A DNA stretch of 64,000 nucleotides. Origin: Protea cynaroides. Taxonomy: Eukaryota; Streptophyta; Magnoliopsida; Proteales; Proteaceae. Each line of letters begins with the position of its first letter. Positions within the stretch are counted from its first letter, which is position 1. Location of the stretch: NCBI GenBank assembly GCA_028583415.1, contig CM053274.1:90093549-90157548 (forward strand). The letters are read 5' to 3'. The notes under the pieces are model-generated. The model was not told the origin of the DNA and did not search any database. It saw nothing but the letters and a program-made list of their open reading frames with translations. The position numbers and the translations under genes are program-made. Shown piece after piece: positions 11,236-23,975 of the stretch.

Positions 11236-14200
11236 AAGCAGAGAGAAGCTTTTTTTGGGTATGGATTTGGGAGGAAAGTTGCAGGAAGTAGAGGTGGACA
11301 TCAGCTTTGAACGTCAGCTATAGATTAGAAGACAACGTGGGCATCTGCGCACGCCAGGGCCTACTTTAGTACATGGGTTCCTTAGTACATTAGATGATGA
11401 CATGAGATCTGTGGTCTTTCTTTCTTTTTTCTTTAAAAAAGTAAAAATAAAAGAAAATTTTCTCCGATCTCCCAAAGTATACCCTTAAATCAACCATTTC
11501 TAACTAGGCCTATAATATCAACCACGTCATTTACTTTTGAAAATAAGTATCAATACCCCAATCATGTTCATTAAGTGATGAATCAAATCGTAACTAATGT
11601 TTTCAATAGCAATATTACCCGTAAGATTATAAAATATCATTTTTACCCTTGAGTTCTTTGTTAGGTTTAAAAATCCATAATTTTTTTTCATATTAAATAC
11701 CAAAATACCTCTTATATATTAAAATTTTCGTAATAATCCAATGAAATTTTGTGAAAAAGAATTAATGTCAACACCGGCCAGTGTGATAGAGAAAGATCTG
11801 GTTTAAATATCTATCTCAATAGTTAATATCAGATAGAAATGTATATAGAACATAAGGAGGAAGTGTGAAGTCTTGTCTAAGGTCAGTTGAACTTATTCAA
11901 AATTCAACCTTGAAATTTCAAAGTCAAGCCGGCCATATAAAGCAACCCGAGGGGCTGGCTCTGTCTTGGTAACAGCTCTTATCATGTGTATCCATGGAGG
12001 CAGCTTGGACGGTTGGACCCATCTCATCCCTTCCGACCAATACTAACCCATCACGTTTTAAACTCTTTCCATTTGTTCTTATTAATGCATACATGAACCC
12101 GAACGATACACTTTTTTACTTTTTTTTTGGGTAAAAGAACGATACACATTGACTTTGTTATATGCTTTTAACCTTTTTGAATGCGTATCCATGTATTTAA
12201 TCTAATATTTAAATCAGGCAGTAAGGATTAATTTACTATTAATGAGTAAATTGTAGAGAAGATAACATTAGTTATATGAAGGTTCTAGTTCCAGGTATTA
12301 AATATGGTATTGTTCATATTTAAAACCGATCTGAATTGTATCCCCTAATAGCGTGCTGATACATGACCGATACTTAATAAAAAGTACTAAAAAACAAAAA
12401 AAAAGTGCTACGATCATAAAAAAACTCATCCCTTAAAACCGGTTGCAAGGAGAAGGAATTTAAGATCATATTAACCCACATGATCAAGTCCCTTACAAAA
12501 ACCCTTATAAACCGACATCTATGATATAGTAAAACCCCTTCCAAGAGGTTCCACTCTGCTCCAAGGCCTCTGTTTAGCAACAAATAGTTTTTTCTTGAAG
12601 GCTTTCCTTTGGCACTAGGTCATCCTTTCCAATGGTAGGGATTGAGAAATGGTGATTTTTTTCCCCTGAAACAGAATTTCACTGTTGATTGGATATATTA
12701 ATTGTTCAAGAGAAAAATTCACTTATGATAGCTTTGATATGGTTACCAAATTGACCCATCGTTATCGTATCACCCTAAATGATGATATAAAAAGTTGGAC
12801 CATTGGATCTAATAACAAAATCTAATTCGATAAAAAATTCACTTATATTAGTATGCATTTCCATGTATATCTATCCAAATTTAAAAAAATATACCCACCA
12901 CTATATGGACTATCTCATATTCTTAAATTTTAAATCTCAAATTCACATTTTTTTCAGTATTATAGAATTAATTATATAATACATCATGACATATAATTAT
13001 TTAGTATGATTTATTATTCATAATTTATTCTTAAAAATGATTTATTATAAATAACTAATAAATATAAATATAAACTATATTTATAACAAGGTTTTTTCAT
13101 CGTTAGATTGACACCAAGTCCCAAATAAAATACCGAAACATGTATATTGACGTTTTTAATGATGGTCCAATTAATGTGCATTATAGAGAATTGTTTGCAA
13201 TTACATGTTGTAACAACCCTTATTATATTCAGACAGACTCATCGAATTCTTCCCTTTCAAAACTATATTTAATATAAAATTTTACATGTGAACAAAGAAC
13301 CCCAAAATTTACATGTCTACAAAATTTGAACTCCTAATTTATCACGTGAAAAATATTTGGACTGCATGCTATTGGAGACATGCCAACAAGTTTTACTCTT
13401 AGCCAAATATTGACTTCTCCAAATTCAAAATTAAAGTTTATGACAACACGGTATTTGTAACATGGGTTGGGGTTTTGGTGGGTGGGTGAGTGATTAATGT
13501 GAACTCCCAACCTTCAATTAATCTGGAATTTATGAGTTTGTGTCTCCCACCATACCATGATTTGAACTTTGAAAACTTGAATGAGAACAAACGGAATTTG
13601 TTCACGTGACTCGCATTGAAACAATGTTTTATCCCTAGATGTTCAGTCAACTGTTGCGTCTCAATGCATTTCAGTCTTAAAAATCTGTTTCGAAATTAAT
13701 CATGAATTTACTTTGATTCATTTTTACTGATTTATTTTCTTTTAATTAATAAAATAACAGAAAATCAATAGAACTCATCACATATAGCTAAATCTACATG
13801 ACTATGAATAAAGAACACAAGGTTTAAACTTGTGATTTTGATTATTATAAGAAGGTTGCCAAGATTTTGGGAATGCTAATAAATAATGAATGGATACAAC
13901 ATGATAAGGTAGGTTTTAGGAAAGACTATGGAAATTTCATAAATTATTATGGACACCTAGAAAGCATGACTTGATTAAGAAGAAATAATAAGAAATCGTC
14001 TTTTTTTCATTCCCTATAAATTATCACTGTTTGTTATGTGGGACCTCGCTCCCAAAACAAGGGTCTGCAAGAATTATAAATCACAAAAAAAAAAAAAAAA
14101 ATGAGGTCTTCAGTCACCATGTTTAGCTCATGGGTTTGGTCGAAAGCTTACCTAATACCTACTACATGTGGGACCTACCAGGTGGACTCGATTCTAGACC

Positions 14201-14689
14201 ATGACCATAGACTTCCACCAGAATTTTAATCTGTCCATGAATCTTGAACCCCATTAGTTTGGCTTACAAACGAACCAGTCTCAATCCCGGTTCAAACTAA
14301 GTTTATGAGTCCAACCCTACTCCTACAAACCTCAACTTGCAATTGGTTTACCCATTTGGGTAGAATTCTACTGGATTTCAGTTCTATGACTCCAGAAAAA
14401 GATCATCTATACTGGTATGTATGCCACGTAAACTCCAATCATTGGATCACGATTGAAAAGGCCGGACTTCAGTGCTGGAGACAATCCAAACCCCTATAAA
14501 CTCTATCCAATTTTAAAAGGCAAAAGGCCAACTACCTCTTGCTCTAGTGGCTCATGGTATCACCTCGTAAGAGATTGGTCCTAGATTCAAGTTTTTTGTG
14601 GCAGGCACCAAAAACATGAGTTTGCTCAAGTCAAACACGAGACCTCCACTAGCCTCTCTGCTACGACAAGATAGGATATTTTTTTGGGT
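11236..14689. other. intergenic
   Basis: About 3.4 kb without a supportable gene. It includes the WRKY upstream region and very AT-rich DNA (12,680-13,400). Scattered short frames show no domain. Confidence 0.5.
14531..14680 (+). mobile_element. candidate SINE head (weak)
   Basis: CTAGTGGCTCATGG resembles a pol III A box, and GGTCCTAGATTCAAGT about 35 bp downstream resembles a B box, as in tRNA-derived SINEs. I could not find a poly-A tail with flanking duplications, so this is only a candidate. Confidence 0.25.
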
Positions 14690-14797
14690 AAAGATCAATA
14701 GAATTATAAAACTCCACCTTCGGCATTACCAACAGCAATGTAAAATCTAAACCTAAGGCACCCTTGTGCATCCCACAACACATCACTCCCCACCCAA
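14690..14797 (-). pseudogene. LINE 3'-region fragment
   Basis: It resembles the non-coding LINE 3' region at 6160-6410: TAAAGATCA, then CACCTTCG(G/A)CATT(A/G)CCA, then AAACC...CC blocks. It is interrupted at 14798 by the solo LTR that follows. There is no coding capacity. Confidence 0.35.
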
Positions 14798-14802
14798 TTG
14801 AT

Positions 14803-15384
14803 TGTTAGAAATCTTGGTTTTGATAGATAATAAGTTAAGTGTGGTGAAGAGAGTTTGAGAGTGATTTAATTAAATTCGTGATTATATTAATTAATTACGT
14901 CTTTAATTTTTTTTTTTTTTTGTGACAGTCAGTTTTTTAAGTTTCAAACAAATATGACTGTTGGATTGTGATTATTAGAATTTAATAGTAGTGATTATTA
15001 GAATTTAAGTAAATTTCCAACCGTCACGTTTGTTATGAAAGGGTTCCAGTAAACTATAAATAGAGGAATACTGAACACTATAAATAGAGGAATACTGCAC
15101 AGGGCAAACAAAAAATTTTCTTTTCTTCTACAATTCTCCCCTCAAAATTCTTCTCTTTCTAAAACTCTACAATTTCAAGAGAAATTCTCTAGAAGGAATT
15201 TCAGGAGTGCTGCCTGCAATTCCTTGGGTGCAAAATTGAATCTTAGAAATGAATTGCAAAAATCCCTACAACATTATAGTGGGGGCAATAATCACCTTAA
15301 GGACAATGTGGGGAGATTTATGGATGCAATTAAATACTATGATCTTCTGTTTTCATCTTCAATTCTACAATTATTTTTTCAACA
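14803..15384 (+). mobile_element. solo LTR, 582 bp
   Basis: It begins TGTTAGAAATC and ends TTTTTTCAACA, with a perfect 5-bp target-site duplication TTGAT at 14798-14802 and 15385-15389. A TATA-like CTATAAATAGAGGAATACTG occurs twice in tandem (about 15054-15101), probably the LTR promoter with a local duplication. No internal region, primer site or second LTR is present, so this is the remnant of LTR-LTR recombination. Orientation is set by the TATA strand. Confidence 0.85.
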
Positions 15385-15587
15385 TTGATTCCACCCAATT
15401 TCAAGGCCAATTCTGATTTTATTCAAATAGAAATCAATGGAGGCCGATCTCGGGTTTTTAAACCTTGATCAATAGAAAAATAATGAAGCAAATCCAGGTG
15501 TTGGTTTACAACAGTATAAGAATTAACTAGTTAACCAGTCGATGGTTGGTACAACAAACCTAAGAAATGAGCTACGGCGGGCGTATG

Positions 15588-15941
15588 TGTTAGGGATGAA
15601 CGCACAACCATGAGAAAGAGACGAAAATCAAGCAAACACACAACACAAGATTTGCTGTGATTCAGCACCCAAATTGGAATGTCTACCTCCACCACAAAGA
15701 AACAGAGATTCTTTATTGCCAATAAAACTCTATACAATTCTCTCCACCTGACATAGTATCCTCCTTTGCTCAGACCTTATCTAGGTTTCCCTACACAGAG
15801 ACAATATATAAGAAAACCTAGAAATCCTAATCCTATCACAATTATAAGATTACTCCGTACATGTAATAGACCTATACCCTAATACAAATACTACCATTAT
15901 AATTACGTGAACCCCACAGGATACAAGACACCAATCCAATA
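15588..15941 (-). mobile_element. solo LTR, 354 bp, minus orientation
   Basis: It is flanked by a perfect GTATG duplication (15583-15587 and 15942-15946). On the minus strand it ends CCCTAACA and is homologous along its length to the solo LTR at 19150-19448. Shared blocks include TTGGATTG, CTGTGGGGT, TATTACATGT, AAACCTAG and GTGGAGGTAG. Its 5' terminal TG has decayed to TA. A TTATATATTG block is a possible promoter. The family is probably Ty1/copia given the short LTR length, but that is inference. Confidence 0.85.
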
Positions 15942-16619
15942 GTATGTCCATGTTCCATGAACACCATTTACAGACCCGGGAAGAACAAGAAAAAATCGGA
16001 CTTGTCTTCTTAACTTTTTCTTTGAAAGGACGAAAAGAAAGGAAACTGAAAGAATAAGAGGGAGAGAGAGATAGAGAAAGATTTGAATATTCCCACTTAC
16101 CTCAGTAAACTGCGATCGGTTCACTATTTATGATATCTGATTGTTACAGTTGTATATTTGAATTTGAATACAGTTTACATAGGAGTATGACTCACGGTAG
16201 AGGTTACAGTTGTATATTTTCGCCTTCTTTTGAATTTTAAACTTTACGTAACTAAAGGAGTAGATGAAGTTGAGTTCTCTTCAAAAGTCAGAATTTAAAG
16301 CAGATTTTGATCTAGTATCAAATATATAACACCTCATTAAAATCCAGCACACCTTCCCTTTTTACAATTAATCCAAGAATTGTGAACTTAATTTCCATGT
16401 TACCTATTGACCCAAATCACCTAAAGATGGCATTAATTCTGAGTCTCTCACCCAAAGCTGAACTTAAATAAAATTTAGTTTATGGAAGAGGGTTCCCCAA
16501 GAATCTCCAACGAATCGTCCATGTAAATGTGTAAAGTCTACATGATTAGGATTTAAGAAGACGTGGGAAAACATCTCTATAGTTTATGTGAGAATCTTTT
16601 TCATTTTAGTTTTTTTTTT
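15942..16619. other. intergenic
   Basis: No gene is seen. GGTTACAGTTGTATATTT-like sequence occurs twice (about 16143 and 16203). Confidence 0.45.
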
Positions 16620-16935
16620 TTTAATTGTAAAGAAACTTATTTATTAATACGTGTATCACACGAGGAAATTAGACAACTATTATCTTGAATCCAAAGATCA
16701 GAAAGTGACCAAACTGTCTTACACGCTAATGACATGGCCGGAGTCAGCAATGTTGTTTTTCTCTCAATGAATAAAGCTGAAGATACAACTTTTAAAATAT
16801 GACTGCAGATGAAGAATATCCTCAAAGATGTCATTGCATTGAAACACTGAAGATCTCGATTTCCCAAAAAAGATGATTGGAGAATCACCCAATCTAGCCC
16901 TTCATTAATTGCAACCAACATAGCTGCCCAGCTAG
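16620..16935 (-). pseudogene. LINE RNase H C-terminal fragment
   Basis: The minus-strand frame 16637-16921 begins LVAINEGLDWVILQSSFLG, resembling the 'EA.Al.eGL..A' helix of a plant LINE RNase H. It is followed by degenerate sequence and a short A-rich tail on the minus strand. No upstream reverse transcriptase remains. The match is moderate and based on motif recognition. Confidence 0.4.
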
Positions 16936-17121
16936 CTAAGACTTCTCCAATAATCAGAATGATAAAGGAGGACAGTTCTAAAATGGTGAAATTAGGTCAT
17001 CATTATGATCATGACAGATGTATCATAAAACTCCAATCGTTTCACATTGGAAGCTGGCATTTGTATTCAGCTTAAAAACACTGTTTGGTGGTGGAGTTCA
17101 TTCTTCACTTTATATATAGAA

Positions 17122-17435
17122 CAAAGGTTTGTTACGTTTGGAAATGTCACAAAATAAATTTGGATTTTTCATTTTTATCATTTTTTTTAATCTAACCCAT
17201 TCAAACTTGGGGAGTGTTATAGTAATGTTTAGAGTACTTGTACACATGCATGGACATACAAGGGATGCGTGCCAATACATAGGAGGTATTTGATTGAATT
17301 AGGATTTGAAATTCAATATATGGGTAATCTAGATCATGTTCTCTCTATCCAAAGGTTGGAATTGACACATCATCTGTCCATATGACAAAATAGATTCATT
17401 GTGACGTTTGAAAAAAATAACAAACCCTTGTTACA
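17122..17435. mobile_element. MITE with about 40-bp terminal inverted repeats
   Basis: ACAAAGGTTTGTTACGTTTG...GTCACAA at the left is inverted at the right as TTGTGACGTTTG...AACAAACCCTTGT. It is about 315 bp long and non-coding. No confident target-site duplication was read. Confidence 0.6.
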
Positions 17436-18280
17436 ATAACATTTCCCCATATATATTGTTTTCTTTTACCATGTGGCTAATTTGGATGGATTCAAATTTT
17501 ATAAATATGTAGACTGCCTTGACGTGCTCTCGTTATATGTCAAGTTTCAGTTCCAAAGGAATTTACCAAGTGGCAAATATAAACCATTCCCTCTATATCC
17601 AATGGTTAAAATAGTCAAATCACCTTCCCATGTGGCAAATTTAGTGAATACCAAATTCATGTTTCCAAATCAACTGGTCTTTTGTAAAAAGGACTAATCA
17701 GAGTGGGCCATCAGATATTCTGGACCTGTTTGATTTCGAGTAAACACATGAAATATTATTTCATTTTTACATGTAATTACCTCGAAACAAACAGTTTAAC
17801 TTACTGTTACACTAGGATTTGACAATTATTTGGATTGGAATCAACGGATGAGAACCGTTAACATAGATTCTTTATAACAAACTTCTGACCAGGATAGACC
17901 GTGTCCGACCAATACTGAGATGAATCCAGTGAGAAGGAGAATCTGATTGGTTTGGAATATTGTCTAGTCAAAGTTCCAGAAGCTGCCCTTATCTGTTTTG
18001 CTTCTCCAGTTACTTCCATTGACTGGGGAGGAGACGGACCCACCACGCCCACTTTGGGCCCCTACAATGCCGGGACATGAACCTCATAGGAGTTTCATTC
18101 GTGACTCAGACTTCGGCTGGGTTGACTAGTATACTGAGTTCACACAATTTGACTGGATTGGGTTATATAACAGAAGGAATCTTGAGATTTTGTTCCGAGT
18201 GAAAGAAGTGGATAATCATGATCTATATCAATGTTTTTTTAAGACATCAAGTTAAAAAAAAAAAAGAAGAATAGTATGGT

Positions 18281-18284
<4 letters not shown>
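17436..18284. other. intergenic
   Basis: AT-rich DNA without a recognisable gene. The open frame at 17473-17697 has no known domain. Confidence 0.45.

Positions 18285-18354
<70 letters not shown>
18285..18354. repeat. (TA)n microsatellite
   Basis: About 35 uninterrupted TA units. Confidence 0.97.
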
Positions 18355-18358
<4 letters not shown>

Positions 18359-19149
18359 TAAAAATTTTGTTTTCATTGTGAGAAGAGCTTTTTCACTTTT
18401 GGAGGAGTACGGATCACTGTATGTACATGTACTCTTCCGGGGATCGTATCACTATCGATGTGGCTTGGGATCCATTGGATATAAACGAACATGGGATCCC
18501 AAGGAGGATATACGTATATGCAGGTGAACTATTCTCCTTTCGAAGTAGAGAAATCTAAGAACGAGATTATGAGAGGGGTGTTTTCTAAACTTTGTAAATA
18601 GACTTATCTGGTCTTCATACCAGGAAAAAGTTTGCCTTTTTCTTATTTGGGGGGCACGACCTAATTTTTGGGTCTTGTTCATGCATGTTTTTGTATAAAA
18701 TTTTCAAAGAATATGAAGAAAATGCAAAATTGCAATTTCTTCTCTTTGGATGATTAACCAGCTTAAAATTTCTCTTGGAATATTTCCCTTTTTTCGAATG
18801 GATATTTTTTTTATTTTTTTTAAACAAAAATTTCTAGGGAAAATTATCCTTGCCCTCTAGCTCATGTATACTACCTCTCACATTTTCTTTTCTCCCTGAC
18901 ATTCTCTCTCCTCCTGATACTCTACCTCCTTGTATACAAACTGCAACTCACTCCTCTCTCGCGTTATCATTAGCTAGGCATAGTGATTATATCCCATGCC
19001 ACTAGCTTGGAGATCCCCTAACCATTCTATTTAGACGAGTAGGTAGCTCAACCATATAATTTTTTTTTGGGTGGGGGTTCTTTAGTCTCAAGACAGAAGA
19101 AATCTAAAACTGTAGACGAAAGAAAATCATTCACGGAATCTCATATAAG
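18355..19149. other. intergenic
   Basis: No gene is seen. TA-microsatellite flank and T-rich DNA. Confidence 0.45.
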
Positions 19150-19448
19150 TGTTGGATTGTGTCTTATATTCTGTGGGGTCCACATAGTTATTGGAATTGT
19201 ATTTGTATTTGATTTGAATCTATTACATGTAAAAGGATTAATTTGTAATTGTATGAGGTTAGAGTTTCTAAAGAGCCTATTTATTGTCTTTATGGGGAAA
19301 AACCTAGGTAAGCGAGAACAAAGAGAAACACTGTGAGGTAGAGAGAGAGGTATAGAGTTTTCTCGGTGAATAAGAAATTCTCTAATTCTCTGTGTGGAGG
19401 TAGTATGTTCTTCGTATTTTTCTCTTGTTTATGCTTTCATCCTTAACA
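19150..19448 (+). mobile_element. solo LTR, 299 bp, same family as 15588-15941
   Basis: It begins TGTTGGATTGTGTC and ends CATCCTTAACA. The flanks ATAAG (19145-19149) and ATAAA (19449-19453) match at four of five positions, consistent with an aged duplication. Homology to the minus-strand copy at 15588-15941 runs end to end. No internal region accompanies it. Confidence 0.75.
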
Positions 19449-20622
19449 ATAAAGAGGTTAGGTCTTTGACGTTGATATCTACCAACCGCGTCTCGTCGTC
19501 GATTCAAAAAACTTCTTCCCTTTTCTTACTATTATTATTTTTTTTTATTTCTTTAAATTGGAAATGACAAAAGAGAATCAAATTTTGTTCATACTTGACA
19601 CGGTTACGGAAGTGGGTCTGTGGTCCATTAGAGAGATCCCTTCTATAGTCTTCCAAGAATCCGGAGAGACTCAAGACTTTGAATGAGAGAGTCTCCTTTG
19701 AAGATTGGCAAGCGAATTAACACGGATCGGATAATATTATTGAGTTGACCAGCTAAAATCCGAGTCAATTCAAGAATAAAGAATGGAATGGTAACGTCAG
19801 CACCAAGTCGTGAACGAGTCATTTTATAAACTTGATGTTCAATTATCCGACGTCAGCAATCATACGTATGAGGATGACGTATGAACGTGCCAGCATCATC
19901 GTGCATGGTAACGTAGGTTACTCGTCAAGTTGGTAGTTAGGAATTAGGAGAATATTTTTTGCTCTTTTCTCTAACAACTACATTTTTTTTTTCCATGGAA
20001 GAAAATGCATTGCAATTGCATGTCTTGCATCCATGGTCTAGCAATATGTACGAGATTGATTGGATTGACTGATTTGTATATGTTTCGATCATGATTAGTA
20101 CTTAATCGATATTGTTATTATTATTATTTTTTTAATCATATTTATCACGTGTCAATTATTCATAGGTTGCAAAACTTTTGGCATCAATTGATACCATGCA
20201 TGTTGTATATCGATTATGACATCTTGCACATTGATACTATGGAAATTTTAATTTTCCTTCAGTTATAAACATTTTTTGGGATATTTAATTGTTTCATGAA
20301 ACGTATAATCTTTAATTAGTACTTAAAAGAGTAAAAACAATTAATAACTAATCAAAGGTGTGAAAGGAATTTTTTTTTTTTATCAGAAAAGCTTTGAGAA
20401 GAATTGATTTATATGAAAAATATCCCACAATACCAGTGTGGGGATCGTTGTCTTCTTTTTCAATTAGGTAGTGAGATAATCTAAAATTATAGGTAGATGT
20501 TGGGATAAAGCTTTGTTGAGTTGCATCTTTTTTTTATTAAGAAAGCATATGAGACAAACATAACTTTGTTAGGTAGAGAAACAAATCTAGAAGATAATTA
20601 ACAAAGATTTAAAATGCCACAA

Positions 20623-20625
<3 letters not shown>
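19449..20625. other. intergenic
   Basis: No gene is seen. Palindromic ATACGTAT and CATACGT..ACGTATG motifs cluster at about 19,860-19,885. Confidence 0.45.

Positions 20626-20674
<49 letters not shown>
20626..20674. repeat. (TTA)n microsatellite
   Basis: About 16 TTA triplets. Confidence 0.95.
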
Positions 20675-21000
20675 GGTAGAAAACATATCTATTCATTCAA
20701 AATGCAAGGCAAAACCGTAGCATCCAGATTACAAAGTTCGAACAACCACGAAATGGATAAAGGCCAGCTAACCTTCCCTACAATAGTTAGGACCTTCCTT
20801 GCAAGGGAATGAGCTACATAGTTCATCTCCCTTGAAATATGACAAAAGGAAATAGACTAACCTCTAGCAGCAAGATGGTTAATGTCATGTACAATAGATA
20901 TAGCAAAACAATCACCCTTCTCAGAAACTCTTGTCAACATATTAATATCTCAACACAATCAGACTCAACTTGAATAGAACCATAAACAAGATGAAGAGCC
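20675..21000 (-). pseudogene. LINE RNase H C-terminal relic
   Basis: On the minus strand, about 20,780-20,970 reads QVESDCV...HDINHLAARG and then FCHISREMNYVAHSLARKV with stops between. These are the '.vEsD...', '...D....' and 'H..RE.N.vAh.lAr' blocks that close the RNase H domain of plant LINEs. The adjacent TTA microsatellite may have grown from the element's A-rich tail. It is dead and truncated. Confidence 0.6.
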
Positions 21001-21025
21001 ATTACTATTTCTTTAAGTTTATATA

Positions 21026-21360
21026 AAATTTATGGTGAATGACTTTAGATTTCTTATTTATAGACAATAAGACCTCAATTTCTTAAAGTGTATTTGTTGA
21101 AGATTTTCATTATGTTATGATTATTTTTGTTTTCATAAAAATTTTCTATATGGTAATATTATTGTAGATTAGAATTATATATATACAGTACTATTTCTTT
21201 ATGTTTATATATAATTCTAATCTACAATAACATTACCATATAGAAAATTTTTATGAAAAAAAAAAATCATAACATAATGAAAGTCTTCAACAAATACGTT
21301 TTAAGAAATTGAGGTGTTATTGACTATAAACAAGAAATCTAAAGTCATTCGCATAAATTT
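21026..21360. mobile_element. near-perfect foldback MITE, 335 bp
   Basis: Two arms of about 157 bp (21026-21182 and about 21203-21360) are near-perfect inverted copies around a spacer of about 20 bp. Matching landmarks are GACTTTAGATTTCTT, CCTCAATTTCTTAAA, ATTATGTTATGATT, AAAATTTTCTATATGGTAAT and GTAGATTAGAATTATATATA. A transcript through it would form a long hairpin. It has no coding capacity. Confidence 0.85.
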
Positions 21361-23861
21361 TTGTCTAAAAATAATTTTCAAATAATAGAGAGCTAATATT
21401 ACTCTATTACGAGTTTTTTTTTTTTTCTTGATAAATAAGTACGAAAAGATTTGAACTCATGATCTCTTAATCTGAGATGCTGATCCTTATTAACTCAGTA
21501 TATACTATTGAATAGGCTTAAGTTATACTCTGGATTTTATGCATATGATTTTCATAAATTTAAAATTTTTCAAAAGAAAGATCTTAATTGAGATTGATTG
21601 CTAGACATATATATTATTTTAAATAATAAAACACTTTATGTTTATTCAATAACAAAATTATATATTTCTCTTTTTTTATTTTTCTCATAATTATCAATAT
21701 ATAATAAATGAAGATGTCTACAAAAGTAATAATTACCTAAAGATATAAAAAAAAACAAGCAAATGTTAGGGGTTCACTAGCCACTACCCCATGCCCATGG
21801 TACACATATCTTTTACCATTACTTTGTTACAGAATTTCCTTCCCGACAATATATGAGAAGAGAATCTATACGTTGTCGATGTATTCGGAGATATACATAC
21901 CAGCTGGGTAAATGGGAGTACAAGAAGAGTCGATAGCCGGTTCATTGAGAGGGATTCGGATTTTAAGAAGGAGAGAGAGAAAAGAATGTGATAAAAAATA
22001 GACGCTAGTAACGTTTACTTCCTTTTTCCTTTTTATATAAAAAATATATATAAAAGAAAAAAAAAACTAAGTTTTAAGAAAAAAAAATGTCAGGAAAAGA
22101 GACAGATGCTTATGATTTAGGAGAAATATGATCTTGGATAAAGAATACTTGTGGAACAGAATGCTTAAACAAGAAGAAATAGTAATTAGAATAAAGCTTT
22201 GTTGAGTCAAGCAAAAGTTAACCAGATGAATTTTCAATAATTTCTAAATTAGAAGGCCCTAATCAATTCCATTCTTTGCATTTATAGTGAAATAAACTTC
22301 ACATACTATTGGAATTTTATGCCTAAAAATATCCATAAATCTAACGATGAATTAATTTTCAGAAAGAAAAAAAATAGATCGGAACTGAAAATTAAATGTT
22401 ATCATATGTTTTTACACACAATTTTTTCAATGTTTTTAATAAAAATGTATGCAAAATTACAAATAGGCTATGACACTTATCAAAAAAAATTATGTTGAAT
22501 TTCAAAGGCAAATCCAATCATATAGCATCTCACATGTATGCTTTTTCCTTCTATTTTTCAATCATTCAATAGACATCTCTTACCATTTTTTAAATCATTT
22601 TCTTAATCTATTTTAAGTATTTATTTTACCATGTCACCAACTTATGTGAGCGTGCTTGGAACCCTAGTCATTATCTTTCCACACAATTTGGCCTCATGCA
22701 TCTGACTTTCCAAGTGTCAAATATTTTGAGGTACAAGAAGGCCATCCTAAGTGGGTCATCTAGGATATATACATCATTTCCTCATTAGCTAATATTAATC
22801 ATTAAATATTCTCAAATCAAATAATTTAACAGTGTAAAAACACATTTGCCCTTGGAGTGAACTTTTTTGGGTTACACTGGCTAAGGTGATTAAGGGTGTC
22901 AATGGATCACTTTGGTGTCAGGCTTGACAGGTGGAGGCCGATCGAGATCAGTCTGATAAACTATTGGGTTGATAAAATCAAGATAATATCTATTGGTTTT
23001 GTCTGGTTTCAGGTCTTTATTGGGCTGGGCCTATTGGTCTAATAATGGATTGGGTTCAGTTTGAACTCAATGATTAATTAGAAAGATAATAAATCTATTA
23101 GCAACTCCCACCCAACTCTCTCCTGACTCTCTCTTTGATATATCTCATTTCCACCCTATGAAAAATTTTGACAATAAATCTGAATGCATAAAGATACGGG
23201 TGAGATGAGGAGTGGGAGGAGGCCAGCCGGTAAGAGTGAAGAAAAAGAATTTAGAAAAATAGAAATCTTGTTTGGGATAAAGCTTGGCCAATTTCATACT
23301 TAAATTCATTCTTGTGATAAAAAATCAAGTCTACATAAGCAGAAGATAGGGCTTTTGTTACTAGATTAGACTACATTAATTAAGATTTTTTTTGTTAATA
23401 TTTCGAGGTTAGCATGACAGTTTGTGGTTAATTATATCAAGGTTAGCTTGACCTGTAACTTTTGGACGTATTCCATTTTCGTCTAAATATTTTATAAATA
23501 AATACCAAAGCAACCCTAACTACCAACATATTGATTTATATAATATAATATGGGAAGAGGATCTACAAGTTAATGGGAGTATATTGGAATCTTATATTTT
23601 AACAGAAAATGGAGAAGAGAGAGAAAGAGAAAAAAAAAAGATTCAGATTTCAAAGAAGAGAGAGATAACTAGAGACAAAAATACATGACAGCAGCACATA
23701 CTTCTGATGCTCTCCTGCTGCACTGCTAACATTCCAATATATGATGCATGCTATCGTACCGATCCTTTCCCGATATAATATATAGACCTCTCGAAGACTC
23801 GGAGAGTCAAGCTTCCACCACAAACAACAAAAATTGAACGATATTGCATTATTTTTTTTTT
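21361..23861. other. intergenic
   Basis: About 2.5 kb of AT-rich DNA without a recognisable gene. It contains several A-rich runs and a GGTTTCAGG/GGGTTCAG low-complexity stretch (22,900-23,070). Confidence 0.5.
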
Positions 23862-23975
23862 TTTTTTGTAAGAAGATAATTTATTAAAACTCAAGGGAAA
23901 AAGGAGAGCTCAAAGCCTCAAACACACCTCCACCAGGAGAGAAAACCCCTAGAAGAAGACCAAAACAAGAGACCT
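23862..23975 (-). mobile_element. possible LINE 3' tail fragment
   Basis: A T run (poly-A on the minus strand) is followed by TGTAAGAAGATAATTTATTA and an AAGGAGAGCTCAAAGCCTC block. This layout resembles other 3'-truncated LINE ends in the window. No protein domain is present. Confidence 0.3.
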
